Positions 9,353-18,304 of a stretch of DNA of 54,049 bases are shown piece by piece. Origin of the DNA: a virus; the IMG/VR virus record IMGVR_UViG_3300048011_000299, positions 1-54,049 of that record. One strand, 5' to 3'. Position numbers and translations under genes: made by a program. The notes under the pieces were generated by a model. The model was not told where the DNA came from, did not search any database, and saw only the letters and a list, made by a program, of their open reading frames with translations. Positions within the stretch are counted from its first letter, which is position 1, and each line of letters begins with the position of its first letter.

Positions 9353-11620
9353 TTAAGCGGTGGGTAAATATTTAGACAGCCATGCCGATCCCGCCTCAGA
9401 GCCAAAGTACGCCCCGCCAACTGACCCTAGTATTTTCATCATTCCGTCAAAAAAGCCGCCGCCAGACTGTTGACTTCCCTGAGCTTGTATCTGCGCTATA
9501 AGCAGCCGAAGCTCTTTTTCGGATTCGTTGTCTGTAGTCTTCCAAATGTAATCAAGTAAGTTATCTGCACTATCCCAGAGATTATTTTGAGCCTCTGTGG
9601 TTAAGTCCAGACCTGCTTTAACGTCTGCCGTATGTGCGTCTACCATGTTTTTGTTGCCGTCGGTCTCTACGGTCTGCCGCCATTTTGCATTAGCTAAATC
9701 CAACATATACTGAAATTCTGCTAAAAACTGTTGCCGGTCATTCTTCATGTCGGCGTTAAACTGTGCAGCATCGTTTATTTCACCGGCATTGAATTTCTTG
9801 AATGCATTTACTTCAGAAGTGTTATGCCGCTGAATAGTGACTACCATTTCAGTGTAGAATTTATTCATGTCGTTAGTAGCTTCTGCATTGAACCTTCTAG
9901 CAGTGTTTTCTTCTTTAGTGTTCGCCAGCATAGCTTGAACAAGAGCTTGCTTATTAACCATTTCAGCTTGTTGTTCATTAGTAAGATTTTTTAAGTCCAT
10001 TTCTAAAAAGGCTTTGGCATTCTGTACCGCAGCCTCTGAACGCGCATCTAGATTAGCCACCTCCAGATTGGAAAGGATATTAGCTTTATTTATTATAGCC
10101 TCTTGCTTATTGCTCAAGTTTTCGACGGTAAGCGTTTGAAAAAATGTAGCTTCTTTTTCAGCTACTCCCAAAGTAGCTTCCATAATTGCATTAGACATAG
10201 CCGCTGTAGCAGCGGTTCCAGAGATACCGCTGAATGAGATAGTTTTCATTACCTCTCTGTGCTGTGCTTGCGCCCACGGCGGTATAATAGGGTTGCCATT
10301 TGAGTCTTTGAACTCAGCAGCAATTGTCTTCATCTGCCATAAAATAGATGTTTTAGCGTCTACAAACTCCTTACCCTCTTTGCGAAGTTTATCAGCTAAA
10401 AGTTTACCGGCGGTAGTTGTTGTATCTATGACTTTAGAGAGGTCCACACTAGCCCAGTCATTTACAGCAATACCAAGTTCATTCTTTGTGCCGTCAGCAT
10501 TTACGCCCGTAGCAGCGCCGGTCATATCAATGGTATACTCTTCAGCGTCTACAAGAGCATCGTCGCTTACTGTACCAGTAGCTGCGGTCATCATCTCGTT
10601 ATCAGTGAGAGTAGTGGTAGAAGCATCGTAGGTACTTGCCCCCGGATTGTCAGCTAGGCTGGTATCTACTGTAGACGCATCTCCGGTTCCGGTTGCCGTA
10701 AATCCTTCATTTTCTCCAATATCGTAATTGGGATTATTAGGGTCTAAGTTAGTTCCTTCCGCATCTGCATTTATAGAAGGCATAATGTCGGCAAGAACTA
10801 ATCCCTTGTCTTTTAAAAACTTGTTAGGGTCGGCTAAAATAGCCTTCATATCGTCTTGATTGGATATAACTCCAGCCGCAACAGCCATGTCTTTAATAGT
10901 TTCTGCAGTAAGACGGTCCTCAGATATTACCCCATCTTCGTTTGCATTGTCTTCTGCGTACTGAGCAATTTGTGAAGCACTATCGCTATCGCCGCTGGAT
11001 TGAGCTTTCTGTTGATTAAACTGATATCCAGTCATTGTACCGTTGGCGTCCAACTCGCCGTTAGCATTTACTTTCATGGCTAGTTTATCAGTAACCGTTT
11101 TACCGTCTTCTGATACTACAACCTCATAAGGCATTCCTAGAAAGTTATAGGAGTATTGCATACCGCCTTCACTGACGTATACTTGGCGTCCATCAACAAC
11201 CCCTGCAGATGTATTAGGACGGTTCTTATCCGCTTCAGCATCTAAGCCGTTAAACCAACTAGCTATTCCACCAAATACTTTAGGTAGGGCCGACATAGGG
11301 TTTAGAACAAAAGCCGCAGCGTCCTTAACGCCTAAAGTATTTTTCTCACCTTGTATTTTATTTATGGGGTCTTGGTTGGGGTTGCTGTCTACATAGTTGG
11401 AGGTATTTCCTGAGCTATTATCGTCACCGTAGCCGTCATTTGCATGGCTATTACCGGTTAATGTATTAGAGATTGATGCAATACCCGTTACGTCATTATT
11501 GGGATTATTATCATTATCATAGGAGATAACTTTGCCATCGCTATCCAAATTAGATGCTCCGGGTCCACCGCCATCAAACATATCGCTAATGCTATCGTAG
11601 TTGCCAAAAATGCCAGCCAT
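9353..11620 (-). CDS. Large virion protein with glycine-rich ends (755 aa)
   Basis: Unrecognised structural-type protein. Residues 1-110 are low-complexity Asn/Asp/Gly/Ser. A conserved-looking segment, NPMSALPKVFGGIASWFNG, follows. A long alpha-helical, Ala/Asn/Glu-rich region occupies about residues 500-690, with an alternating pattern (INKANILSNLEVANLDARSE) typical of rod or coiled-coil proteins. The C-terminus has a glycine-rich hydrophobic patch (GGGFFDGMMKILGSVGGAYFG) that could insert into a membrane. It lies directly after the lysis genes. An ejection-apparatus or internal core role fits both ends but is inferred. Confidence 0.75.
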   Translation of the reverse strand: MAGIFGNYDSISDMFDGGGPGASNLDSDGKVISYDNDNNPNNDVTGIASISNTLTGNSHANDGYGDDNSSGNTSNYVDSNPNQDPINKIQGEKNTLGVKDAAAFVLNPMSALPKVFGGIASWFNGLDAEADKNRPNTSAGVVDGRQVYVSEGGMQYSYNFLGMPYEVVVSEDGKTVTDKLAMKVNANGELDANGTMTGYQFNQQKAQSSGDSDSASQIAQYAEDNANEDGVISEDRLTAETIKDMAVAAGVISNQDDMKAILADPNKFLKDKGLVLADIMPSINADAEGTNLDPNNPNYDIGENEGFTATGTGDASTVDTSLADNPGASTYDASTTTLTDNEMMTAATGTVSDDALVDAEEYTIDMTGAATGVNADGTKNELGIAVNDWASVDLSKVIDTTTTAGKLLADKLRKEGKEFVDAKTSILWQMKTIAAEFKDSNGNPIIPPWAQAQHREVMKTISFSGISGTAATAAMSNAIMEATLGVAEKEATFFQTLTVENLSNKQEAIINKANILSNLEVANLDARSEAAVQNAKAFLEMDLKNLTNEQQAEMVNKQALVQAMLANTKEENTARRFNAEATNDMNKFYTEMVVTIQRHNTSEVNAFKKFNAGEINDAAQFNADMKNDRQQFLAEFQYMLDLANAKWRQTVETDGNKNMVDAHTADVKAGLDLTTEAQNNLWDSADNLLDYIWKTTDNESEKELRLLIAQIQAQGSQQSGGGFFDGMMKILGSVGGAYFGSEAGSAWLSKYLPTA

Positions 11621-11868
11621 CAGATATTACCCTTTTCTTTTTCACATGCACGAATGCGGTCACGAAGCTTTGCGTAGTCAGCTATAGCCGTTTGAATACT
11701 GCCGTCAGTGCCTTCTTCTAAGGCGTCTAATTCATCGGCTAATTCGTTGTTAAATTCAGGGGTGTAGGTCTGGATAGGTGGACAGTAGACTTCCAGCTTT
11801 GTTCTATAGACCGTTTCCGCGCAGCCGCTCAGTGAGACTGCGGCTATCAGTAATACTATCTGCTTCAT
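11620..11868 (-). CDS. Outer-membrane spanin lipoprotein (Rz1-like)
   Basis: An 82-aa protein starting MKQIVLLIAAVSLSGC, a lipoprotein signal peptide with lipobox LSGC and predicted lipidated Cys at residue 16. The mature part is short with a charged helix. The longer in-frame opening to 11958 would bury the signal peptide, so ATG 11868 is chosen. The gene starts out of frame inside the inner-membrane spanin gene, an arrangement typical of Rz/Rz1 pairs. The two proteins should bridge the periplasm and fuse the inner and outer membranes at the last step of lysis. Confidence 0.85.
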   Translation of the reverse strand: MKQIVLLIAAVSLSGCAETVYRTKLEVYCPPIQTYTPEFNNELADELDALEEGTDGSIQTAIADYAKLRDRIRACEKEKGNI

Positions 11869-12043
11869 GCTCTGCCATTGCTTTATAAAAATCAGTCGCC
11901 TTTTCCTGCGCCTGTAGATCGTCCTTGAGGACTTTATTCTTTTCGTTAGCTGCCCCACGTACTCGACCCATCACGTAAATAATGGGAAGAGCCAGTGCGA
12001 GAGCGCCTATAATGTATGTCTTAATCTTGCCGAAGATGAACAC
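11804..12043 (-). CDS. Inner-membrane spanin (Rz-like)
   Basis: A 79-aa protein with one N-terminal membrane segment (about residues 9-27, TYIIGALALALPIIYVMG) followed by a charged periplasmic helix (KNKVLKDDLQAQEKATDFYKA). This is the i-spanin layout. It starts at the last base of the endolysin gene, and its 3' part overlaps the lipoprotein spanin by 65 bp in another frame. The pairing rests on topology and overlap, not on sequence similarity. Confidence 0.82.
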   Translation of the reverse strand: MFIFGKIKTYIIGALALALPIIYVMGRVRGAANEKNKVLKDDLQAQEKATDFYKAMAEHEADSITDSRSLTERLRGNGL

Positions 12044-12774
12044 TAATGAACGCCTTCTTTATTATCCTTCCAGCGAGCGTATGCAGCTAAGGCAATGCCT
12101 CCAATTGCACACAGTAGGAAGATGGTTTTAAGGCTATCGGCATAAGCTACCAGCCCCTGTAATTGACCTGCAACTTCATTTAAGCCAGTGGCTGCACCCG
12201 CTATACCTGCGCCTACCATAGTCTTAGACTTAGTAAGCTTCTTAGGAGCCTCTGCGGTAGGCTTCTGTGCCATAGCAGGGCCACCCTCATCAGACGGCAA
12301 TTGAGCGTCACGGCTAAAGATAGCTGCTTCCGCTGCACGGCGGCGGGTAAGTCCACGTAGAGGTGTTAGCTTTCCGTCTACCCGCGCCTTGTTCCAACGG
12401 TTAAGCTGCTCTGGTACATCGTCGTATAGACCTGAGTTCAGGCGTTTAAGGGCTGTCGATGATTTAAAGTTACCTCCACCGACATTAAATACAAACGATA
12501 CTAGGGCGTCATACTGACCTTGGCTCAGAGGCACGTTTACTAGACGTTTAACTATCTTGCCGTGTTCGTCTAAGTCATCCTTTAGACGTTGCTCTGCCTC
12601 TGCTATCGTGCAGGTCATTCCAGAGCGAATACCCTTAGTTGCCCCGTAACCCTGAGTCCACTTACCTGCAGGGCAGCGATAGGCGTGTACTAAGCCATCG
12701 TCTTTTACTTTATGAAGACCTTCAAATTTTTTTACTAAGTCTACACAGTCTTGTGATACATTAGTTGGGTGCAT
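12043..12774 (-). CDS. Endolysin, GH24 (T4 lysozyme-type) muramidase with C-terminal membrane segment
   Basis: A 243-aa peptidoglycan hydrolase. The family's E-...-C-x5-T triad is visible as E18 (VKKFEG), C34 (YRCPAG) and T40 (KWTQGYG). The conserved VPLSQGQYDALVSFVFNVG segment follows at about residues 99-117. The GH24 domain ends near residue 155. The C-terminal 80 residues add a linker, a small Gly/Ala-rich hydrophobic patch (MVGAGIAGAATGL) and a clear membrane helix (TIFLLCAIGGIALAAYARW, about residues 216-234). It may therefore be membrane-tethered or carry a holin-like module. It directly precedes the spanin pair. Confidence 0.93.
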   Translation of the reverse strand: MHPTNVSQDCVDLVKKFEGLHKVKDDGLVHAYRCPAGKWTQGYGATKGIRSGMTCTIAEAEQRLKDDLDEHGKIVKRLVNVPLSQGQYDALVSFVFNVGGGNFKSSTALKRLNSGLYDDVPEQLNRWNKARVDGKLTPLRGLTRRRAAEAAIFSRDAQLPSDEGGPAMAQKPTAEAPKKLTKSKTMVGAGIAGAATGLNEVAGQLQGLVAYADSLKTIFLLCAIGGIALAAYARWKDNKEGVH

Positions 12775-12824
12775 CTATGCTACTTTCTTTGTTGATATGT
12801 CTGCTCCCCGCCACATATTTATAA

Positions 12825-14300
12825 TCATTGAGTTCTTCCGTAAGGGCTAACAAAGCCGCCGTTGCCCGTACCTAAATCTTGAAGCGGCTGCGATAAGTTG
12901 CCCATACTGGCACTAGCACCCGGAAGCATATTTAACTGGCCTATCTGCTCCATAACAGTATTCATGTTAATACTCATTTGACCCATAGAACTGCCGGTTG
13001 CGTCAAACTTTTGTAAGATCATGTTACCTTGATTATCCATTGCGCGAACAATAGTATTGCCTTGGTCATCAATGCTATTCTGAATAAGATTACCTTGGTC
13101 ATCAAATGCGTTAGACAACTGACCAAACTGTTGGCGCATAGTGTCAGGAAGACCGCTAAGTTGGGAGAGCGATTTTAGCTGACCTGTGACGGCCTCGCTT
13201 TGCTGTCTTGCTAAATTTTCTTGATCTGTACCGAAATTTTGCAGTTGATTAAGAATTTGGGAAGCACTGCTTTGATCCTGATTGAACCCGTCACCTAAAG
13301 TTGATGCAATTTCATTTTGGCCCTTTTCAAGAGTAGCAAAGCCACCCTCTAAGTTATTGAAGCCACCCTCAAGGATACTGGATACACTACCTGCACTATT
13401 AGCCGCCGCAGCTTCAGCAGCCGACTTAGTATCTTGTGCGCCTTGATTGACTGCACCAGTAAGACCGGAAAGACTGCCTGTTACATCCCCAGCAAAATTT
13501 GTAAGGCCTGACTGAATGCCGCCAAGAGTATCATTTTGTGTGGAAGTATCATCTGTATAGCGCGTAACATAGTCATCAAATGTAGTTGAATACTGCTCTT
13601 GATTGCCTAGCATAGTGTCTTGATTTCCAGACAAGGTATCAAAGTAGGTATTACGGTCTGTAGTTTGTGTGGCAAGGTCATCCAGAATACTACTTTGGCC
13701 CTTCAGAGCTTCTGTCTGTAAGGTTGCAATATCGCCCTGCGTATCCGTAAACCCTGTATCAAGTGCTTTTCCCGCATCAGTAAAATTTGTATCCGTGGTA
13801 TCAAAGCGGCGACCCATTTCAGTACCCATGTCGGAGATACCAGTATTTGCATCATCGACGCCTGTCTGTACATTACCGACAGACGTATCTAACGTATCAA
13901 AACGTGTGGTTTGATCTGCAAAGCCTTGAGTTACATCGCCACCTACACCCGTAAGTTGTTGCCCCAGATCATCGGCACGACCTTGGTTCTCAATATTAAG
14001 ACGACTAAAGCCCGTCATCTGGTTTTGGGCAAGCTGTGCTTGGCTGGATGCGTTTTTTTTGTCAAACGCATTAATCAGAGACTGCAAGTCGGAAAAACCC
14101 GTGGTAACCTTTCCATCAACCCCTGCTATGTTTGTATTTATACCGCCTTGACCCGTATTAAGGGTTCCAATACCCGACATAATACCGGATAGGTCTACCG
14201 GAGCCGGTTTATTAGCGGCTGCGGCACTATTTATTGCCCCAGTCAATTCGTCCATCTGTGTGTCAGAAAGCTGATTTGTAGTCTTTTTATTAAAACTCAT
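12825..14300 (-). CDS. Repeat-rich coiled-coil virion protein (491 aa)
   Basis: Unrecognised, highly repetitive, Gly/Asn/Asp/Gln/Thr-rich protein. A degenerate repeat of the type GF-x-D-x-x-T runs through residues 80-260. Near residues 395-435 there is a tandem 11-residue repeat (DDQGNLIQNSI, DDQGNTIVRAM, DNQGNMILQKF). Such patterns form long trimeric or dimeric rods, as in fibre shafts or methyl-accepting-type coils. It lies between the acetyltransferase and the endolysin. Role unknown: a fibre, needle or internal rod is possible. Confidence 0.72.
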   Translation of the reverse strand: MSFNKKTTNQLSDTQMDELTGAINSAAAANKPAPVDLSGIMSGIGTLNTGQGGINTNIAGVDGKVTTGFSDLQSLINAFDKKNASSQAQLAQNQMTGFSRLNIENQGRADDLGQQLTGVGGDVTQGFADQTTRFDTLDTSVGNVQTGVDDANTGISDMGTEMGRRFDTTDTNFTDAGKALDTGFTDTQGDIATLQTEALKGQSSILDDLATQTTDRNTYFDTLSGNQDTMLGNQEQYSTTFDDYVTRYTDDTSTQNDTLGGIQSGLTNFAGDVTGSLSGLTGAVNQGAQDTKSAAEAAAANSAGSVSSILEGGFNNLEGGFATLEKGQNEIASTLGDGFNQDQSSASQILNQLQNFGTDQENLARQQSEAVTGQLKSLSQLSGLPDTMRQQFGQLSNAFDDQGNLIQNSIDDQGNTIVRAMDNQGNMILQKFDATGSSMGQMSINMNTVMEQIGQLNMLPGASASMGNLSQPLQDLGTGNGGFVSPYGRTQ

Positions 14301-14304
14301 AATA

Positions 14305-14760
14305 TTATCCTTTTACGGCTAGAAAACCTACATCCCTGTAGCCCATACGTTGTAGAAATTTCTTATATCCTGTTCCGTAGGCTTCAGTAGACGCTCCAAT
14401 TGATATTTCTTCTGCGCCGTTTTTTCGGCCCCACTGCTCAAACGCTAGTATAAATTGCTTCAATACTTTTGGTGCGCTTCTTCTATATTGGGGAAGAATA
14501 CATACCGCCCATTCCCCTGCATATTTCATGTCACTGAAGTAGTGGTAATCAACATATCCATGAAAATATCCAATTATCTGATCATCTTGAACAGCAACCC
14601 AAACAAATACTGGACTGTCTGTTACGAGACTTGTTGCTAGTAATTCTAGCACTTTGTCTTCCTTAAATGTGAAGACTTTATATCGGGAGTTTTGGTGCAG
14701 CCATTTGGCTACAACCATAACTTTCCCTAGATCAGTTTTTTTTAAAGGTCTAACTAGCAT
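14305..14760 (-). CDS. GNAT-family acetyltransferase
   Basis: A 151-aa protein with the GNAT fold pattern: an N-terminal strand and helix (MLVRPLKKTDLGKVMVVAKW), the central strand pair FVWVAVQDDQIIGYFHGYV, then WAVCILPQYRRSAPKVLKQF. In the last of these the usual acetyl-CoA loop (R/Q-x-x-G-x-G/A) is present only in degenerate form, YRRSAP. GNATs placed among podovirus tail and lysis genes are common; substrate unknown, possibly a virion or host protein. It has its own strong promoter just upstream (14790-14818). Confidence 0.8.
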   Translation of the reverse strand: MLVRPLKKTDLGKVMVVAKWLHQNSRYKVFTFKEDKVLELLATSLVTDSPVFVWVAVQDDQIIGYFHGYVDYHYFSDMKYAGEWAVCILPQYRRSAPKVLKQFILAFEQWGRKNGAEEISIGASTEAYGTGYKKFLQRMGYRDVGFLAVKG

Positions 14761-14789
14761 ATAGGGTTAAGTAATTAGTTATATATGCT

Positions 14790-14818
14790 AGTATAGCACT
14801 TAGTTAGTGTAATGGCAA
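14790..14818 (-). promoter_or_regulatory. Sigma70-type promoter for the acetyltransferase/lysis segment
   Basis: Read on the minus strand: TTGCCA, 17-bp spacer, TATACT. It starts right after the stop of the chaperone gene and lies 30-60 bp before the acetyltransferase ATG, in the only real gap of this part of the operon. Confidence 0.65.
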
Positions 14819-14822
14819 GAGC

Positions 14823-15122
14823 TTATTCTGGCTGCGTAGGCCAAGTGATTTCTTCACTGTTAGGCCATTTTTCATCAGCCGAGGGCAAATTACGAAGCGA
14901 AGCTCTATAAGTTGCCCATGCTGCCTTTTGGTCTGAAGTTAAAGGGCTATCAGCCGCTTGCGTCCAATCACACTCAGCAAGGCTAGCATCGCGTAGCATT
15001 CTAGATGCTTTGGCTTGGTCTTCTGCTAAACCATCCGCTATTTGCTTTTGAATAGCTTCTTCCGCTGCTTTTTCTTCCGCCGTCATTTCGCGGAAAACAC
15101 CGCCTTTATATATTGACCCCAT
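14823..15122 (-). CDS. Tail fibre/tail assembly chaperone-like protein
   Basis: A 99-aa protein. Its C-terminal half carries the pattern R-x-x-x-L-x-x-C-D-W-T-x-x-x-D-x-x-L, then A-x-Y-R-x-x-L-R-x-L-P and a final WP-rich segment. This matches the small tail assembly chaperone family (Phage_TAC type) often encoded after tail fibre genes. The first 40 residues are charged helix. It follows the last fibre gene with only 3 bases between stop and start, which supports a role in folding or assembling that fibre. Confidence 0.72.
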   Translation of the reverse strand: MGSIYKGGVFREMTAEEKAAEEAIQKQIADGLAEDQAKASRMLRDASLAECDWTQAADSPLTSDQKAAWATYRASLRNLPSADEKWPNSEEITWPTQPE

Positions 15123-15125
15123 GAT

Positions 15126-16022
15126 TTAACCCTCTTCCATTTGAACTTCGACAACGAGCCTGCCGTGGTTGAAATTTCCTGATGTAGCATAAAAACGGAA
15201 GCCGCCTTCCATTGCATTGGGTGCTGGATTGCTACCGTAATTATTCCATCCCCCATGTTCGACATTGGGATAGCTATGAGAACTGTGCTGCCACATTACA
15301 TTGTGGTGAGCGCCACCGCCTTTTTCTGATTCATGGGAAGAACCTTCGCGCCAAGGAATAAACATAATTTGGCCCGTAATACCTTGTCCATAGCTGCTAT
15401 TTGTCTCCGCTATTGGGTTGCCGTAGAGTGGAAATCTCATCCAACCGTTGGCTGAATTGTCAAGGGTTCCACTCATATTATTTTGATTATATCTGCCGGT
15501 ATAAGTGCCGCCTAAATAGCTATTGGAAAGAAGGGAGTTACTACTACTAAGCCCGTAGATGTAAATGTAGAAGCTGGAAGTACTACTAACTTCATACATA
15601 GACAAACGAACACCAGCAATTTTTTCATAGGTGATGTCCGAGTTTATGCTTGCCCAAGTAATGTCGTAAGTACCTGTTGCCGAAAGAGTTTTGAAGTCGT
15701 ATGTTTTTGAGTACGTTGAGCTATTTGGCGTGGGCGCTGAAACGTATTCAAGAGCGGTTGCTCCAGTGTTGACCGCAAGTTGCTGACCAGCCAAACCTAT
15801 CGTCGCTGGTAGGGCATTAGGGTTGAACTGTAGCTGCCCAGAGCCGTCAGTGGTTATGGGCTTGTTCGCAGTTCCATCGGCTGCCGGTAGCTGAAGTGGA
15901 GAGTACGCAAGCGTACCACTTCCGTTTGTGACAAGAGGTGCGTTAGCGCCTCCGTCTGTCGAGGGCAAGGTAAATGTCGTACCCCCATTTTTGGCTATTT
16001 GATCTACTATGATCTTACTCAT
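15126..16022 (-). CDS. Tail fibre-type protein (298 aa)
   Basis: The N-terminus MSKIIVDQIAKNGGTTFTLPSTDG is a common fibre attachment module. It is followed by imperfect repeats ending in DGSGQLQF and NGSGTLAY and then a Ser/Tyr/Gly-rich globular domain (about residues 100-298). Probably a distal fibre or receptor-binding subunit exposed on the virion. It is adjacent to two other fibre-type genes and the chaperone. The assignment rests on composition and position. Confidence 0.7.
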   Translation of the reverse strand: MSKIIVDQIAKNGGTTFTLPSTDGGANAPLVTNGSGTLAYSPLQLPAADGTANKPITTDGSGQLQFNPNALPATIGLAGQQLAVNTGATALEYVSAPTPNSSTYSKTYDFKTLSATGTYDITWASINSDITYEKIAGVRLSMYEVSSTSSFYIYIYGLSSSNSLLSNSYLGGTYTGRYNQNNMSGTLDNSANGWMRFPLYGNPIAETNSSYGQGITGQIMFIPWREGSSHESEKGGGAHHNVMWQHSSHSYPNVEHGGWNNYGSNPAPNAMEGGFRFYATSGNFNHGRLVVEVQMEEG

Positions 16023-16049
16023 CTATTTATCCTTTCAATGAGTGGGGGT

Positions 16050-16709
16050 TTAAGTGGATTTACGGCGTTTCGTACCGTAGATGGTGTAAAAACTATCTGC
16101 GCCATCGGCCTCACTAAACGTGCCTGATGGAGTGCGAAGATAAAATCCGTTGCAGGTATCGCTAGTCAACTTTGTGAACCATCTACAGCGGCTGGTGCTA
16201 TTTTCTTGGTAGCCACCCTCCATACCATGATAATTAAAGAAATCTCCTGTTACGCCTCTTTTTGTGCTGTCATCCGAATTTGGATCAGGAACATAGAAGT
16301 TAAACTCTAAAATTTTGTAACTGCCAGAGTTATCTGCTTCTTGAAACGTATTGTTCTGACCTGTCGTGTACATCTCACCACTGGTATTGTTGGAAAAGGC
16401 AGTGGTTCCCCTAAAGCCTATCTGTGACCAAGATTGGGTCGTTACTCTGCTAGAGCCATTCATGCAGCCAAAGAAAAGATAACTTACTTGCTGTGACGTA
16501 TGAAGGCGCTGGCAGCGAACTTGGAAGCTCTCATACTTTTCTGTGTCTAGGTTGGTAAACTCTATTACGTCCGTGCCATTGCTATCCACTTTGATTTCTT
16601 GCAGCTTTCGTCTGGTGAAAAAAGCATTCTCAATATCATCAAGCGTTAGCCCTGCTGTTGTTGACGATGCGCCGCCGCTAGACGTATTTGTTCTTAAAGT
16701 CCTTCCCAT
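16050..16709 (-). CDS. Probable tail fibre/receptor-binding protein (219 aa)
   Basis: Not recognised by motif. The start is ATG 16709, preceded by a GGAGG six bases upstream; the longer frame to 16745 has no such signal. The first 25 residues are Ser/Thr/Gly-rich, followed by DDIENAFFTRRKLQEIKVD and then a beta-rich Ser/Thr/Gly/Phe/Tyr domain like the neighbouring fibre proteins. It is sandwiched between fibre-type genes, so a receptor-binding or fibre tip role is inferred. Confidence 0.65.
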   Translation of the reverse strand: MGRTLRTNTSSGGASSTTAGLTLDDIENAFFTRRKLQEIKVDSNGTDVIEFTNLDTEKYESFQVRCQRLHTSQQVSYLFFGCMNGSSRVTTQSWSQIGFRGTTAFSNNTSGEMYTTGQNNTFQEADNSGSYKILEFNFYVPDPNSDDSTKRGVTGDFFNYHGMEGGYQENSTSRCRWFTKLTSDTCNGFYLRTPSGTFSEADGADSFYTIYGTKRRKST

Positions 16710-16710
16710 A

Positions 16711-18294
16711 CTAGACCTCCACGAACGTAACGGTTGTGAAGACACTTGTGCTATTGTCTTGGTTTTCTAAATACAAATTGTCACCACTATTTAAGACGAT
16801 ACCATTTCGCTCAAATGTGCCGACACCTACGCCGTTTTCAAGAAGACCTGACTTTGGGATAGCGCTAAAACCTGTACGAGTTTGACTTAGCTTAGTGTTG
16901 TTGGGTAGACCCGAAACCATAAATTTTTGTTCTGGGACGGTTTTACTATTATCCATAGCAACCAGAACAGCATTTGATACGCCAGTATGCTCTGCCGCTG
17001 TCTTCCAGTTAATTAAGTCTGTAGAGTAAAGGGCGTCACCTTTAGTGTTGCTGGTAAAACAAACCCAAAGAGATGCGCCAATCCTCTGAGGCTGGGTGGT
17101 CTTTTGTGTAAGAGCGTGTGTGGCGGTTTCCTTCGTGCAGACAGAATCAAATTCTCTTCTGGAAGTCGAATTAAAAACGTCTTCATGGGCAAATGACCAG
17201 ATTCCTTGTTTTGCGGTGTCAGCACCTTGAATATTAAGGTAATACCTGTCGTTAGTAGGATTGTATTTAATCCAACTGGCAGAGTTACCAGTTCCATGAG
17301 ACAATTGCAATCTAGCGTGATAATTTTGACCTGAATAAACCAATTGCGCAAGGCCCTCAGAAGTAGCGGTGTCCTTAGCATTCAGGATAGTTGACGCACC
17401 CGCTGTGTAAGTATTGTTGTTTCTCCATCGCCGCGCAGATATAAGCCCCAACTGTTCTTGGGTTTGTTTGCTGTTTGCTGAACTTATAAAGTTATGAAGG
17501 CCGAACACAAATACCCCACCGTCAGATTGAAAGTCGAGCGTCACGCCATCATTTGCGGCGTAGTTATCCCAATCGCCGCTGCTTGTATGACCGTATTGGT
17601 AAGTAAAGCTATCAGATGTTGTGTTGCCATAACCGCGATTTGTTGTGGAGCCGTTGAAGCTGTGAAAGTAACCTCCCGACATATAACCGGTGTCATGGAC
17701 GCTCATAAATACATCCGTCCAAGGGTCGCATATCGCTGCTCTATTGTAGTAACTAACACTGCGAGTCTCAATCGAAGTTGTTCCGCTCGCAGCGTATGTG
17801 CCTTGTAACCAAGTTGCAAAAAAAGATTTATCTGCCACTAAGTCAGTGTGAAAACGAAAATCGTTGCTACCGGGAAGAAAGCCACCATACGCAGTCTCTT
17901 TGTTGTAAGCCGCTGGGTTCTCAAAGAAGTATGGTTCAAATATCTGATACCGAAAACCGCCGGTACCAGAGTTCTTGGCGACCAGATTGCCGTTAAATGT
18001 CATGGCTTGCTTATCTGAGCCAGTACCAACGCTTATTATTGTTGATCCTTTAGGATCACCCAATAAGTCAAAGTCACCTGTATTATAAGTAATGTTTTGA
18101 GCAAGTGTGTCGGAGGTTTGTATAAAGTTGAGTGGATAATCTCCCTCGCTATCAACAACAATTGAACACTTTGGGTTCTTTGTGTTGTCTGCACTAATTG
18201 CATTGATAGCCACAACCACAGGTAAACCTGTGTTGTTTGTAAAAATCTTTTCGGCCTTTCCCGCCGCAACAGTATTGCTTGATCTACCTGCCAT
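16711..18294 (-). CDS. Tail fibre/tailspike-type protein (527 aa)
   Basis: Beta-rich, Ser/Thr/Asn/Gly/Tyr-rich protein without membrane segments. The N-terminus MAGRSSNTVAAGKAEKIFTN resembles a small attachment domain; the C-terminus (FVSGLPNNTKLSQ to TTVTFVEV) looks like a compact beta sandwich. No enzymatic motif was recognised. Its stop is followed one base later by the next fibre gene's ATG. Probably part of the host-recognition apparatus. Confidence 0.68.
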   Translation of the reverse strand: MAGRSSNTVAAGKAEKIFTNNTGLPVVVAINAISADNTKNPKCSIVVDSEGDYPLNFIQTSDTLAQNITYNTGDFDLLGDPKGSTIISVGTGSDKQAMTFNGNLVAKNSGTGGFRYQIFEPYFFENPAAYNKETAYGGFLPGSNDFRFHTDLVADKSFFATWLQGTYAASGTTSIETRSVSYYNRAAICDPWTDVFMSVHDTGYMSGGYFHSFNGSTTNRGYGNTTSDSFTYQYGHTSSGDWDNYAANDGVTLDFQSDGGVFVFGLHNFISSANSKQTQEQLGLISARRWRNNNTYTAGASTILNAKDTATSEGLAQLVYSGQNYHARLQLSHGTGNSASWIKYNPTNDRYYLNIQGADTAKQGIWSFAHEDVFNSTSRREFDSVCTKETATHALTQKTTQPQRIGASLWVCFTSNTKGDALYSTDLINWKTAAEHTGVSNAVLVAMDNSKTVPEQKFMVSGLPNNTKLSQTRTGFSAIPKSGLLENGVGVGTFERNGIVLNSGDNLYLENQDNSTSVFTTVTFVEV

Positions 18295-18304
18295 TTAATT
18301 TCTC

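Noticed and set aside
12825-14300. CRISPR or tandem DNA repeat array suggested by the repeats
   Set aside because: The repetition is at the protein level (11-residue and GF-x-D motifs) within one continuous reading frame; no regularly spaced identical DNA repeats with unique spacers were seen anywhere in the window.
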